Shown here: positions 26,723 through 36,258 of the stretch, in pieces
Position numbering within the stretch: the stretch's first letter is position 1
Layout of the letters: each line of letters opens with the position of its first letter
Assembly: GCA_027294455.1 (NCBI GenBank)
Contig: JAPULZ010000068.1
Location: 62,001 to 126,000 of the forward strand
Source: Gemmatimonadota bacterium
GTDB taxonomy: Bacteria > Gemmatimonadota > Gemmatimonadetes > Gemmatimonadales > GWC2-71-9
DNA: 64,000 nt
Reading direction: 5' to 3'
Notes under the pieces: generated by a model
What the model was told of the DNA's origin: nothing
The model's database searches: none
The model's input: only the letters and a program-made list of their open reading frames with translations
Position numbers and translations under genes: made by a program

Positions 26723-27472
26723 CTATGCAGCCTCTTCCCGGAGCCAGTCGTAGCCACGCTCCTCCAGCTCCAACGCGAGCTCCTTGTTGCCCGACTTGAC
26801 GATACGCCCATTGGCCAACACGTGGACCCGGTCCGGCACGACGTACTCGAGCAATCGCTGATAGTGCGTCACGATCACCGTGGCGTTGTCCGGCCTCCGC
26901 AATTTGTTCACCGCAGCGGCCACGATCTTCAGCGCATCGATGTCGAGGCCCGAATCGGTCTCGTCGAGGACCGCCAACTTGGGCTCCATGATAGCCATTT
27001 GCAGAATCTCGTTCCGCTTCTTTTCGCCACCTGAGAATCCTTCGTTCACCGGACGATCCATGAGACTGTCGTCCCACCCGATGACTTCGAGCTTCTCATG
27101 CAACACCTCGATGAAGTCGATGATGTCCAATTCCTCCTCGCCCCGCTGCTTCCGCACCGCGTTCACGGCGGACCGGAGGAAATAGGCATTCGTGATACCC
27201 CGGATCGCGATAGGATACTGAAAGGCCAGAAACATGCCCGCCCACGCCCTTTCCTCGGGCTTCATGGCCAGCAAGTCCTGGCCGTCAAACGTCACCGATC
27301 CCTGCGTCACCTCGTAGGCGGGGTGTCCCGCCAGCACCTGCGCCAAGGTGCTCTTGCCGGAACCGTTCGGTCCCATGATGGCGTGGATCTCCCCCGTCTT
27401 CACGCTCAGGTCGATCCCGTGCAGAATCTCTTGGCCATCGGCCGTCGCGTGCAAGTTCTTTATCTCGAGCAT
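26723..27472 (-). CDS. sufC: SUF ATPase SufC
   Basis: A 249-aa ABC-type ATPase that drives the SufBCD scaffold. Walker A GPNGSGKST, ABC signature NEGFSGGEKKRNEILQM, Walker B LAVLDETDSGLDID and the switch His in VIVTHYQRLL are intact. Start: ATG 27472, 51 nt after sufB. Confidence 0.96.
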   Translation of the reverse strand: MLEIKNLHATADGQEILHGIDLSVKTGEIHAIMGPNGSGKSTLAQVLAGHPAYEVTQGSVTFDGQDLLAMKPEERAWAGMFLAFQYPIAIRGITNAYFLRSAVNAVRKQRGEEELDIIDFIEVLHEKLEVIGWDDSLMDRPVNEGFSGGEKKRNEILQMAIMEPKLAVLDETDSGLDIDALKIVAAAVNKLRRPDNATVIVTHYQRLLEYVVPDRVHVLANGRIVKSGNKELALELEERGYDWLREEAA

Positions 27473-27523
27473 GGTCTTTCCTGATTCTCCGTTGCGTCGG
27501 TGTGTAGCCGGCGATGTCGGCGC

Positions 27524-28957
27524 CTACCCGACACTCCCCTCCAGGGTTACTCCCAGGAGGTTCTGCGCTTCCACAGCAAACTCCATGGGCAGCTCGCGAA
27601 ACACTTCCCTGCAAAACCCGTTGACGATCATCGACACCGCATCCTCCGGATCGAGGCCGCGCTGTTGGCAGTAGAAGATCTGATCTTCTCCAACCTTCGA
27701 CGTGGTCGCTTCATGCTCCATGATCGCTGTGCTGTTGCGAATATCGATGTAGGGAAATGTGTGCGCGCCGCACTTGTCCCCGATGAGCATCGAGTCGCAC
27801 TGGGAATAATTGCGGGCGTTTTTGGCCCCCTTCATGATCTTGACCTGGCCGCGGTAGGTGTTCTGGCTCCGCCCGGCGGAGATGCCCTTGGACACGATCG
27901 TGCTGCGGGTGTTGTTTCCGATGTGGATCATCTTCGTTCCGGTGTCGGCTTGCTGGTAGTTGTTGGTCACGGCCACCGAATAGAATTCGCCCACGCTGTT
28001 GTCGCCCTGCAGAATACAGCTCGGATATTTCCACGTGATCGCCGAGCCCGTCTCCACCTGGGTCCAGGAAATCTTGGAGTTGTTGCCGGCGCACTTGCCG
28101 CGCTTCGTGACGAAATTGTAGATGCCGCCCTTGCCGTTCTTGTCACCGGGGTACCAGTTCTGGACCGTCGAGTATTTGATCTGGGCGTCTTTCATGGCCA
28201 CCAGCTCGACCACCGCGGCGTGGAGCTGGTTCTCATCGCGCATGGGTGCTGAGCATCCCTCGAGATAGCTCACGTACGATGCTTCCTCGGCGATGATGAG
28301 GGTGCGCTCGAACTGGCCCGAGCCGGCCGCATTCATCCGGAAATACGTGGACAGCTCCAGGGGACACCGCACACCCTTGGGCACAAAACAGAAGGACCCG
28401 TCCGTGAACACCGCGGAGTTGAGCGCCGCGAAGTAGTTGTCGTTGTAGGGCACCACCGAGCCCAGGTATTGCTCGATCAGCTCCGAATGATCGCGCACCG
28501 CCTCCGAGAAGGGGCAGAAGATGATGCCTTGCTCGGCCAGCGTGTCCTGGAACGTCGTCGCCACCGAGACGCTGTCGAAGACCGCGTCGACGGCCACCCC
28601 CGACAGCCGCTTCTGCTCTGTCAGGGGAATGCCCAGCTTCTCGAAGGTCTTCAACACTTCCGGATCGACCTCGTCCAAACTGTCGAGCTGCTTCTTCGGC
28701 TTGGGCGCGGAGTAGTACGTGATCGCCTGGAAGTCGATGGGCGGATACTTGACGTTGGCCCAGTTCGGCTCCGTCATCTTCAGCCAGTGCCGGTAGGCCT
28801 TGAGCCGCCATTTCAGCATGAACTCGGGTTCCTGCTTCTTCTCCGAGATCGCGCGGATGATGTCTTCGTTCAGCCCGGGCGGCACGGTATCGACCTCGAT
28901 ATCCGTCACCCATCCGTATTTGTACGGTTCGTTTACTCGTGTCTCGATCGAAGTCAT
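27524..28957 (-). CDS. sufB: Fe-S scaffold subunit SufB
   Basis: A 477-aa SufB, the main subunit on which the cluster is assembled. Visible blocks: [86 protein letters not shown] and [14 protein letters not shown], the last two holding conserved Cys and His residues. The ATG at 28955-28957 overlaps the sufR stop (ATGA); the longer frame is noise. Confidence 0.96.
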   Translation of the reverse strand: MTSIETRVNEPYKYGWVTDIEVDTVPPGLNEDIIRAISEKKQEPEFMLKWRLKAYRHWLKMTEPNWANVKYPPIDFQAITYYSAPKPKKQLDSLDEVDPEVLKTFEKLGIPLTEQKRLSGVAVDAVFDSVSVATTFQDTLAEQGIIFCPFSEAVRDHSELIEQYLGSVVPYNDNYFAALNSAVFTDGSFCFVPKGVRCPLELSTYFRMNAAGSGQFERTLIIAEEASYVSYLEGCSAPMRDENQLHAAVVELVAMKDAQIKYSTVQNWYPGDKNGKGGIYNFVTKRGKCAGNNSKISWTQVETGSAITWKYPSCILQGDNSVGEFYSVAVTNNYQQADTGTKMIHIGNNTRSTIVSKGISAGRSQNTYRGQVKIMKGAKNARNYSQCDSMLIGDKCGAHTFPYIDIRNSTAIMEHEATTSKVGEDQIFYCQQRGLDPEDAVSMIVNGFCREVFRELPMEFAVEAQNLLGVTLEGSVG

Positions 28958-29646
28958 GATCGTTCGTGTAAAAGCCTTTCCGGTTTCGCGCCGGACCAGG
29001 TCGGGCCGGCGAACTCCACGGCGTACTCGCACGCGTTACATCCATTCATGATGTGCGTCTTGCGCTCCACCTGGGCGTGCAGCGCGTCCTCGAGGAACTT
29101 GAGTTCCGTGTCACACACCTCCGGGAGACAGCTCGCCACGGCGTGCAACGCGCAGTTCTGCACCCGCAAGGTGACCTCGCCGTTTTCTTCTGACGACTCG
29201 GCCATGAAACCCGCCTCTTCCATCACGCCCGCCAACATCTTCAGGCGATCGATGGGGGAGACACCGGGGACAATTCCTCCCAACTGCCGCCGAAGATCGG
29301 CGTACTGTTCCTCCACCACCGCGATCGCCGCCTCCCGTCCCTCTCGGTCGACCACGTGGCCGATCAGGCGCGTGAGGGCCTGCTCGTACTGATTGGGAAA
29401 GAGGGCCTCGCCGTCCCGGCTCAGCCGGTAGGAATAGGTAGGTGCTCCGACCCCCCGCTGCTCGCGGCCGTAGTGGACGAGGTGCTCGGCTTCGAGCTCC
29501 TTCAGATGGCGCCGGACGGCATTTGCCGATACGCCGAAAGCCTCCGCAAGCTCTTTCGCCGTAAGGGGTTGTGATTTCTTCATCTGCAGGAGGATTTCTC
29601 CTCGGAGTCCTTTTTGGCCAGCCAGGCCGGGTGTGATTGCTTCCAT
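28954..29646 (-). CDS. sufR: SUF operon repressor SufR
   Basis: About 230 aa: an N-terminal DeoR/ArsR-type winged helix ([32 protein letters not shown]) and a C-terminal effector part with clustered cysteines ([16 protein letters not shown] and [12 protein letters not shown]), the pattern of SufR, which holds a 4Fe-4S cluster and represses suf when cluster supply is adequate. The ATG at 29646 is preferred; the longer reading would cover the promoter at 29657-29685. It is first in the operon, consistent with autoregulation. Confidence 0.9.
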   Translation of the reverse strand: MEAITPGLAGQKGLRGEILLQMKKSQPLTAKELAEAFGVSANAVRRHLKELEAEHLVHYGREQRGVGAPTYSYRLSRDGEALFPNQYEQALTRLIGHVVDREGREAAIAVVEEQYADLRRQLGGIVPGVSPIDRLKMLAGVMEEAGFMAESSEENGEVTLRVQNCALHAVASCLPEVCDTELKFLEDALHAQVERKTHIMNGCNACEYAVEFAGPTWSGAKPERLLHERS

Positions 29647-29656
29647 AGCGCCGCGA

Positions 29657-29685
29657 ATTCTAAATGAAGAGGACAAGTATTGCAA
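29657..29685 (-). promoter_or_regulatory. sigma-70 type promoter of the suf operon
   Basis: On the minus strand TTGCAA (29680-29685) and TAGAAT (29657-29662) are separated by 17 bp. Only 10 nt separate the -10 element from the sufR ATG, and no ribosome-binding site is seen, so the transcript may be leaderless. Confidence 0.65.
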
Positions 29686-29691
29686 ATAATT

Positions 29692-29705
29692 TAACACTTT
29701 TGTTG
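29692..29705. promoter_or_regulatory. Candidate SufR operator
   Basis: TAAC-N6-GTTG matches 7 of 8 fixed bases of the CAAC-N6-GTTG inverted repeat described for cyanobacterial SufR. It lies 6 bp upstream of the -35 element of the suf promoter, where a bound repressor could interfere with RNA polymerase. Confidence 0.5.
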
Positions 29706-29768
29706 GTGAATTCGAGGGTAGTTGGGGCTCAGACTTCATACGCCAATAGAAGTGGCAGTTCTAATTGA

Positions 29769-29798
29769 TTGTCAATAAACAGGTTACGGATCTATGAT
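29769..29798 (+). promoter_or_regulatory. Probable promoter of the lipoprotein gene
   Basis: TTGTCA (29769-29774) and TATGAT (29793-29798) are separated by 18 bp, each matching 5 of 6 consensus bases. The predicted leader before the GTG at 29953 would be about 145 nt; nothing structured was recognised in it. Confidence 0.5.
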
Positions 29799-29952
29799 CT
29801 GCTTCAGCCCACTTTCTGGTCCAGGCCTGGCGCCCCCGGGGCCGTTGGCGCGGTCCAATTGACCGCTCGAGAACGTTCGAGTTGTCCCGCTTCCACGGAC
29901 CCGGTTACTTGCGACACCATCTCTACCGAAAACCCTCATGGGGAGGACGAGC

Positions 29953-31230
29953 GTGAAAACCCAAATGACCGGCATGGCCGTCATGGCCGCTGCCTGCCTC
30001 GTTGCTTGTTCCGGCGACTCACCCAATTGGACGGGAACGGTGCGAGACAGCGCCGGCGTCATTATCGTGGAGAATTCATCGGAGGGCCTGTGGAACACCG
30101 GGACGGCCTGGACGATAGCCGAGGAACTGCGAATAGGCACGGCGGCCGGCGATCCGGATTACCAGTTCGGGGCCATCACGGGGATCGTCGTCTCATCGGA
30201 CGAGACCATCTACGTCCTCGACCAGCAGGCGTCACTCATCCGGGCCTTCGACCAATCCGGTACCCTGCAGGCATCGTTCGGTACCTCGGGTAGCGGCCCA
30301 GGCCAGTTGGGCGCCCAGGTGGGGCCACTGCTCATCGCCCCCGGAGACACTCTCTACGTGCCCGACATGGGCAACCAACGCGTCAGCCGGTTCGCGCCGG
30401 GCGGGGAGTACCTGGACAGCTACCGCATTCGGTTCGAAGAGGGCATTCCCTTCAAATGGGAGAACGCCCGGTCGGGGGCCATCGTCAATCAGGTGCGCCG
30501 CCTCGCCTTCGGACCCGATCAAACGGCCGATACCATGGACCTCGTGGCGGCTCGCGATCACGAGGGCATGGTCACGGACACGCTTCTGAGGTTCCGCTCC
30601 GGCGGGACTTTCTCCCTGGGAAGCGACAGACCCCAGCTCAAGTTCTTCGCCCCCGAGCCGATGTGGACGTTGGCCTTCGGCGGGGGCATCTGGCACGGAA
30701 TCAACGACGACTATCGCATCGGCTATTACGACCACGGAACGCTGGTTCGCATCGTTACCAAGCCGTTCGAGATCACCCCCGTCGGTGAGGCCGACCAGCG
30801 GGCGCTCCTGACCGCCATGAAGAACCTCATGGAGGCGTCGGGCGCCCCACCCCAGGCATGGGCCCGGTTCGAGCAGATCATCTCGTTTGCCGACGACTTT
30901 CCGGCCTACGCGCAGTTTCTGAACGGGCCGGGGGGCAGCCTATGGGTCCAGCACCTGGTGATCCCGAGCACCCTGAGTGACGAAGAGCTCGAGGATTTCA
31001 ACCCACAGCTTGGGTTGGGAGCCTCTCAGTGGGACATTTTCGATTCCGAAGGTCGGTTTCTGGGCTCGCTGGAGTTGCCCGCGCGCTTCCAGCCTCTCCG
31101 ATTCTATGGAAACCGGATGTACGGCATCAGTCGCGACGAGCTGGACGTCCAATACGTCATGAGATTCCGGATCGACGGCCTGCCGGGCCGGGATACGGGG
31201 GCCGTGCCCATCAGTGGGGATCCGGACTAG
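29953..31230 (+). CDS. Lipoprotein with six-bladed beta-propeller (NHL-like)
   Basis: About 425 aa. An N-terminal hydrophobic signal ends in the lipobox LVACSG, so it should be a lipid-anchored envelope protein. The rest reads as propeller blades: ITGIVVSSDETIYVLDQQAS, IRAFDQSGTLQASFG, GPGQLGAQVGPLLIAPGDTL, YVPDMGNQRVSRFAPGGEYL. The start is GTG 29953 because GGGGAGG lies 6 nt upstream; an earlier in-frame ATG at 29938 has no such site. Ligand unknown. Confidence 0.8.
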   Translation: MKTQMTGMAVMAAACLVACSGDSPNWTGTVRDSAGVIIVENSSEGLWNTGTAWTIAEELRIGTAAGDPDYQFGAITGIVVSSDETIYVLDQQASLIRAFDQSGTLQASFGTSGSGPGQLGAQVGPLLIAPGDTLYVPDMGNQRVSRFAPGGEYLDSYRIRFEEGIPFKWENARSGAIVNQVRRLAFGPDQTADTMDLVAARDHEGMVTDTLLRFRSGGTFSLGSDRPQLKFFAPEPMWTLAFGGGIWHGINDDYRIGYYDHGTLVRIVTKPFEITPVGEADQRALLTAMKNLMEASGAPPQAWARFEQIISFADDFPAYAQFLNGPGGSLWVQHLVIPSTLSDEELEDFNPQLGLGASQWDIFDSEGRFLGSLELPARFQPLRFYGNRMYGISRDELDVQYVMRFRIDGLPGRDTGAVPISGDPD

Positions 31231-31236
31231 CACGGG

Positions 31237-31839
31237 CTATGACCTGATGACGTCTTCCTTCTTCATCAGGTCTTGATACTCCACCGGGGTGTTCAGGTCC
31301 TCGAGGACCGCCGAATCGTCGACGGGGACCTCGAGCACCCGCCCTGGGTCGGCGTGCACGACCGCCCTCGCCCCCTCGGAATCCGGTGCCTCCAGCAATT
31401 CCCCGAAGACCTCGCGGCCGAAGATGACCGGATGGCCGTGTTTCTTCTGATAGGCCGGGATGACGATGGGGCGACCGGAAGCTCGAAATCCCGCCAACAA
31501 GGCCTCCACGGTGGCAATTGCCACATGGGGCATGTCCACCGGCCACACCAAGATCCCTTCCACCGGATGGGGTTCCACCGCGCGGATGGCAGCCCGAATG
31601 GAGCCGATGGGCCCTGCCTCGAACCCCTCGGTCGCCAGCACCACGACATCGCGTAAGTCATGCTTTGCCAGGATCTTATCCGCCCCGTGTCCCAGGATCA
31701 CGATGCGGGGATGCATCCCCACCGCGCCCGCGGCATCCAAGATGCTCTGCAGAAATGTGACACCGTGGTATTCCAGCAGGGCCTTTGGGAATCCCATCCT
31801 GGAGGAGGCGCCGGCTGAAAGAACTGTGGCCGCGATCAT
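31237..31839 (-). CDS. MobA/MocA-like nucleotidyltransferase
   Basis: A 200-aa NTP-transferase fold protein. LSAGASSRMGFPKALLEYHG is the signature loop binding the nucleotide; VWPVDMPHVA carries the metal-binding Asp, and PAYQKKHGHPVIFGREVF is typical of molybdenum cofactor cytidylyltransferases (MocA). Other molybdopterin genes are not in the window, so the sugar or cofactor it activates is uncertain. Start: ATG 31839; divergent from def. Confidence 0.82.
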   Translation of the reverse strand: MIAATVLSAGASSRMGFPKALLEYHGVTFLQSILDAAGAVGMHPRIVILGHGADKILAKHDLRDVVVLATEGFEAGPIGSIRAAIRAVEPHPVEGILVWPVDMPHVAIATVEALLAGFRASGRPIVIPAYQKKHGHPVIFGREVFGELLEAPDSEGARAVVHADPGRVLEVPVDDSAVLEDLNTPVEYQDLMKKEDVIRS

Positions 31840-31890
31840 GCTTCGTCCCTAGATTGGCAATCCACCCAAAAAAGCCTTGGGGATTTGGAC

Positions 31891-32454
31891 ATGACAATAC
31901 ATCGAATACGCCTCCTGGGTGACCCTCTCCTGCGGATGCGTTGCGAGCCGGTCACCGACCCGAGGTCGCCTGCAGCCCGACTCGTGGCGACCGACTTGAA
32001 GGAAACCCTGCGAGACCTTCAGGCCCGCCACGGCATGGGACGGGGCTTGGCGGCCCCGCAAATCGGGGCCCCCATGCGGATGGTCCATGTCGAGATCGAT
32101 GAACCTTGGTTGTTGCTCAACCCGGAGATCGTCGACGTGGGAAGCGAAGACTTCCTGGCGTGGGAAAGTTGTTTTTCGTTCCCCGACCTGATGGTCCAAG
32201 TCCAGCGCGCCTATCGGATCAAGGTCAATTATTTGGACTCCCGGGGCCAGGAGCAGACGATTGAGGCCGAGGGGGCGGTCTCCGAACTGCTGCAGCACGA
32301 GATCGATCACCTGGACGGTGTCTTGGCCATCGACCGGGCTGGGGCCCTCGATCCGTTTTGCCTGCGGGAGGAGTGGAACAAGCATTGGGCCGCGGACGGG
32401 CTCTACGGTCCTCCCACGATGCGCCACGAACCGGTGGAAGCGAGTACCTTGTAG
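31891..32454 (+). CDS. def: Peptide deformylase
   Basis: A 187-aa iron/zinc hydrolase that removes formyl groups from new proteins. Motif I is GRGLAAPQIG and motif III LQHEIDHLDG holds the HExxH metal site. Motif II, usually EGCLS, reads ESCFS here; the metal-binding Cys is kept. The ATG at 31891 is chosen (GGGG 9 nt upstream) over a TTG two codons earlier. No formyltransferase gene follows; instead a kinase gene starts 45 nt later. Confidence 0.9.
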   Translation: MTIHRIRLLGDPLLRMRCEPVTDPRSPAARLVATDLKETLRDLQARHGMGRGLAAPQIGAPMRMVHVEIDEPWLLLNPEIVDVGSEDFLAWESCFSFPDLMVQVQRAYRIKVNYLDSRGQEQTIEAEGAVSELLQHEIDHLDGVLAIDRAGALDPFCLREEWNKHWAADGLYGPPTMRHEPVEASTL

Positions 32455-32498
32455 CATCGCCGTCGGGCCCGGCGGCAGAACCGCAGTGCGCGCTACCC

Positions 32499-34673
32499 AT
32501 GCCATCCACCAGCGGACCACAGATTCTGAGCAGCGGCACCGGCACCACCACCCAAGTGGTGCAGGTTCGCTCCTGGCTGATTCCCCTGATAGCGGCTGCC
32601 ATTCTCGCGGTTGTCGGCATCACCATGAACTGGGCCTTGCTCCGCTCCATGCGCGAGAATCTCGCGGAGGAGCTCACGACACTCCTCGACGCCGACCTGG
32701 CCGCTCTCAACCTCTGGCTCGACACCCAGCGCAAGGTGGCGGGACACTTCGCGAGCGATCCCATCGTCGCGACCACGGTAGCGGCGTTGGTGAGTCGTGC
32801 CGGGCGATTGGGAAGTCGCCCTGACGATCTCAGGGCGTCCGACGAAGCCAGTCAACTCGAGAGCATCTTGGGCCGCGTCGTTCGCTCACACGGATACGTG
32901 GGCTACTACGTGGTTGACGCCACGTCGCGCCCCTTGGCCGCTCAGTTCGATGAAGGCGTCGGGGCGCCTGCGAGCGTGGAGCTCCAGGGCTACGTGCAGC
33001 AGGTCTTCGCAGGCGACACCGTGGTAACGCGCCCGGTCAGGACCCCCCAGCCGGCCGTCTCCAGCGAGCAAATCAACCGCTCGCGGCCGACCATGTTCGT
33101 GGGGGCTCCCGTGTTCGACCCCGACGAGGAGGTCATCGCCATCCTCGCCTTCGGCCTCCCGCCCGAAGAGGACTTCTCCGACATCCTCTCGGTGGCGCAG
33201 TTCGGTGAGACGGGGGAGACCTACGTGTTCGACGAAAACGGCGTGCTCCTCTCCCAGAGCCGATTCGAGGATGATCTGCGCGAGATCGGGCTGCTGGAAG
33301 AAGGTGAGGGATCCGTCCTCAACGTGGACATTCGGGATCCCGGTGGAAACATGCTGGAGGGTTTCCGCCCCCAAGCCAATCGGCGGGGTCTTCCTCTCAC
33401 CCTCATGGCCGCATCGGCGGTCACCGGCCAATCCGGTGTGAATGTCTTCGGATACAGAGACTACCGCGGCGTTCCCGTCATCGGCGCCTGGGCTTGGCTG
33501 GAGCAGTACGGATTCGGCGTCACCACGGAGGTGGATGTCGCGGAGGCCTTCAGGCTGTTCTACACCCTGCGCCGCGGACTCTTGATGCTGCTGACACTGT
33601 TGGTGGCGGGGTCGGCGGCCATTCTCATCTCGTCGCACGTCATCGGCCGACTGCGGGAGGACATGACCGAAGCCCGGGAGCTCGGGCCGTACCGTCTCGA
33701 AAAACTGATCGGTGAAGGCGGCATGGGCAAAGTATATCGGGCGAGCCACGCCCTGTTGCGGCGTCCCACCGCAGTCAAGCTGTTGCGTCCCGATCGAGCC
33801 AGCCCGAACAGCATCGCGCGGTTCGAGCGAGAAGTGCAGATGACCGCCAAGCTGACCCATCCCAACACGGTGGCGATCTACGACTACGGCCGGACTCCTG
33901 AGGGTCACTTCTACTATGCCATGGAGTACCTGAACGGAATGACCCTCGAGAAGTTGATCGGCCGGTTCGGACCGCAAGCGCAGGCCCGGGTGGTGCACAT
34001 CCTCAAGCAGGTGTGCGGCTCCCTGGCGGAAGCCCACGGAGAGGGCCTCATCCACCGAGACATCAAGCCGTCCAACTTGATGTTGTGCCGGCGCGGTGGC
34101 ATCTGGGACGTCGTCAAGGTCCTCGACTTCGGACTCGTGCGCGAGGTGGACCGATCGCCGGCGGAGCCGGCCATCACCATTACGACGGCACTCACGGGTA
34201 CACCGCTCTACATATCCCCCGAGGCGATTGGCGACACGACGGCGGCGAGTCCCAAGAGCGACCTCTATGCCCTCGGCGCCGTCGGGTACTATCTGCTGGT
34301 CGGGGATCACGTTTTCTCCGGAAACAGTGTTATCGAAGTGTGCGGCCATCACCTGCGAACCAAACCCGATCCGCCATCCATGCGCACGGACAACCCGATA
34401 ACGCCAGAGTTGGAAAAGCTGATCCTCCTGTGCCTCGAGAAGGATCCGCAGAATCGCCCGTCCGATGCCCTTACCCTGATGGCACGGCTGGAGGAACTCT
34501 CGAACATCGGCGAGTGGAGCGGCGGCGACGCCGCTACGTGGTGGCAGGAAAACGCCGAGCGCCCTTCCTCCGACGGCTGGCACGTGGACTTCGCCGCGGT
34601 GGGCGCAGACATGGATGCATCCACCGGGCATCCCGCCAGCATGGTCATCGACGTCGAGAAACGCGGCGACTAG
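32499..34673 (+). CDS. Transmembrane Ser/Thr kinase with Cache-like sensor
   Basis: A 724-aa receptor kinase. Membrane span 1 (~residues 26-48), an extracytoplasmic region of ~310 residues resembling a Cache sensor (GYYVVDATSRPLAAQFDEG, IAILAFGLPPEEDFSDI, FGETGETYVFDENGVLLSQS, YRDYRGVPVIGAWAWL), membrane span 2 (~359-382), then a cytosolic kinase: GEGGMGKVY at 405, HRDIKPSN at 519, DFG at 543, GTPLYISPEA. Having the sensor before the kinase is the reverse of PknB-type enzymes. The ATG at 32499 avoids overlap with def. Confidence 0.9.
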   Translation: MPSTSGPQILSSGTGTTTQVVQVRSWLIPLIAAAILAVVGITMNWALLRSMRENLAEELTTLLDADLAALNLWLDTQRKVAGHFASDPIVATTVAALVSRAGRLGSRPDDLRASDEASQLESILGRVVRSHGYVGYYVVDATSRPLAAQFDEGVGAPASVELQGYVQQVFAGDTVVTRPVRTPQPAVSSEQINRSRPTMFVGAPVFDPDEEVIAILAFGLPPEEDFSDILSVAQFGETGETYVFDENGVLLSQSRFEDDLREIGLLEEGEGSVLNVDIRDPGGNMLEGFRPQANRRGLPLTLMAASAVTGQSGVNVFGYRDYRGVPVIGAWAWLEQYGFGVTTEVDVAEAFRLFYTLRRGLLMLLTLLVAGSAAILISSHVIGRLREDMTEARELGPYRLEKLIGEGGMGKVYRASHALLRRPTAVKLLRPDRASPNSIARFEREVQMTAKLTHPNTVAIYDYGRTPEGHFYYAMEYLNGMTLEKLIGRFGPQAQARVVHILKQVCGSLAEAHGEGLIHRDIKPSNLMLCRRGGIWDVVKVLDFGLVREVDRSPAEPAITITTALTGTPLYISPEAIGDTTAASPKSDLYALGAVGYYLLVGDHVFSGNSVIEVCGHHLRTKPDPPSMRTDNPITPELEKLILLCLEKDPQNRPSDALTLMARLEELSNIGEWSGGDAATWWQENAERPSSDGWHVDFAAVGADMDASTGHPASMVIDVEKRGD

Positions 34674-34687
34674 CCGGGGTCCGGGCC

Positions 34688-35587
34688 ATGCCGGAGCTTC
34701 CAGACATCACGGCATACATCGGCGCGTTGCGGCGGTTGCTCGCCGGCCAACCCATCCAAAAAGTGCGCCTCGCCAGTCCGTTCGTTCTGCGATCCGTCGA
34801 CCCGCCAATTCGTGAGATCGAAGGAAAGTGCATTCGAGGCTTTCGGCGACTGGGAAAACGCATCGTATTTGAGCTCGACGACGACTTGTATCTCGTCGTG
34901 CACCTCATGATCGCGGGGCGTCTTCGATGGGGGGACACCGCACAGCCCATTCCGAAAAAAAACGGACTGGCCGCGTTCGACTTCCCAGATGGCACACTCC
35001 TGCTGACCGAAGCAGGATCGAAAAAAAGGGCTTCCCTCCACGTGGTGCGCGGCGAGGCAGCGCTGCGGGAACACGACCCCGGCGGACTCGAGGTGCTCGG
35101 TTCCACGCTGGCCAAATTTCGCGCGGCGCTCAAGCGAGAAAACCGAACCCTCAAGCGGGCGCTGACCAATCCCCGGACGTTCAGCGGCATCGGCAACGCC
35201 TATTCAGATGAGATCCTGCACGCCGCGCGGCTGTCCCCGCTCAAGCGTACCGCCCAACTCACCGACGAGGAGATCGAGCGGCTCCACCGCGCGACCATCG
35301 AGCAACTGACCGCGTGGATCGACCGGCTCCAGGCGGAAGTGGGAACAGGTTTCCCGAAAAAGGTGACGGCCTTTCGGGACGACATGGCCGTGCATGGAAA
35401 GTTTGGCCAGCCTTGCCCCGTGTGTCGGTCGCCGGTGCAACGGATCGTCTTCGCCGAAACGCAAGTGAACTACTGTGCCACGTGTCAAACCGGCGGCAAG
35501 CTGCTGGCCGACCGCGCTCTATCGCGACTACTCAAGGGAGACTGGCCCAAGACGTTGGACGAGTGGGAACATCCCACGGCGGGTTAG
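34688..35587 (+). CDS. Fpg/Nei-family DNA glycosylase
   Basis: A 299-aa base-excision-repair enzyme acting on oxidised bases. MPELPD provides the catalytic N-terminal Pro and Glu once Met is removed; LGKRIVFEL holds the conserved lysine; [19 protein letters not shown] is the helix-two-turn-helix; the C-terminal zinc finger is CPVC...CATC. The start is fixed by MPELPD. The finger tail is longer than in E. coli MutM; MutM versus Nei-like specificity cannot be told. It lies 14 nt after the kinase and converges on a hydrolase gene (4-nt overlap). Confidence 0.9.
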   Translation: MPELPDITAYIGALRRLLAGQPIQKVRLASPFVLRSVDPPIREIEGKCIRGFRRLGKRIVFELDDDLYLVVHLMIAGRLRWGDTAQPIPKKNGLAAFDFPDGTLLLTEAGSKKRASLHVVRGEAALREHDPGGLEVLGSTLAKFRAALKRENRTLKRALTNPRTFSGIGNAYSDEILHAARLSPLKRTAQLTDEEIERLHRATIEQLTAWIDRLQAEVGTGFPKKVTAFRDDMAVHGKFGQPCPVCRSPVQRIVFAETQVNYCATCQTGGKLLADRALSRLLKGDWPKTLDEWEHPTAG

Positions 35588-36258
35588 GCGAACCGTGTGG
35601 ACCAGCGCTGTGTCGTGTCGGCCAGTTCGTCGAACACCGCTGACTCGGTTCGCCCCGAGCGCTTGAGCACCTTGAACGAATGATCGCCCCCCTCAACGAT
35701 GTGCATCGTGGCAGCCGGGCCCAGGCCGTCCACCACCGGGGTTAGCAGGGCCAGGTCGGCCAGCGAATCTCGAGTGCCCTGCAGGAACAACATCGGAATG
35801 TGAACGTCCGTCAGGTGATCCGCCCGCTCCCTCCCCGGCGCGTTGGGTGGGTGCAGGGGGAATCCGAGAAACACGAGGCCGACGACCCCGGGCAGCGCCT
35901 CCTCGGCCTGAGCACGAGAGGCCATCCGCCCCCCCATCGATTTGCCGCCGGCAAGGAGCGGCAGGCCGCCGGCCGCCTGGTGCGCCGCCGCCACGGCGGC
36001 CCGGACGGTGCCATGCAGCACTCGATGGGTATCCGGACGCTTCCGCCCCTGCTCCATGTAGGGGAACTGATACCGGAACGTCCCGATCCCCCTCCCTGCC
36101 AGCAAGCCACTCACCCGCTGCATGAAGGAATGGTGCATGCCGGCCCCGGCACCGTGGCCAAACACGTATACCAGCCGGGCAGCGTCGGGCAGCCACACGA
36201 GCGCCGACACGGCCGTCTTGGCCTCGGGCACCTCGAAACGCACCTCGCGCGTAGTCAC
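35584..36258 (-). CDS. Alpha/beta hydrolase (KANL3/Tex30-like)
   Basis: About 224 aa. The nucleophile elbow is [11 protein letters not shown], the oxyanion/HG segment [14 protein letters not shown], the acid probably in [11 protein letters not shown], and the histidine in [15 protein letters not shown], which is characteristic of the Tex30/KANL3-like hydrolase group. The start is GTG 36258, overlapping the stop of the tag gene (GTGA). Substrate unknown; operon with DNA repair gene tag. Confidence 0.83.
   Translation of the reverse strand: MTTREVRFEVPEAKTAVSALVWLPDAARLVYVFGHGAGAGMHHSFMQRVSGLLAGRGIGTFRYQFPYMEQGRKRPDTHRVLHGTVRAAVAAAHQAAGGLPLLAGGKSMGGRMASRAQAEEALPGVVGLVFLGFPLHPPNAPGRERADHLTDVHIPMLFLQGTRDSLADLALLTPVVDGLGPAATMHIVEGGDHSFKVLKRSGRTESAVFDELADTTQRWSTRFA

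Noticed and set aside
29647-29739. Longer sufR start
   Set aside because: It would read through the promoter and operator, and adds no helix-turn-helix sequence.
34013-34687. Long N-terminal extension of the Fpg/Nei glycosylase
   Set aside because: The enzyme needs Pro at position 2 of MPELPD; the upstream frame is a shadow of the kinase gene.
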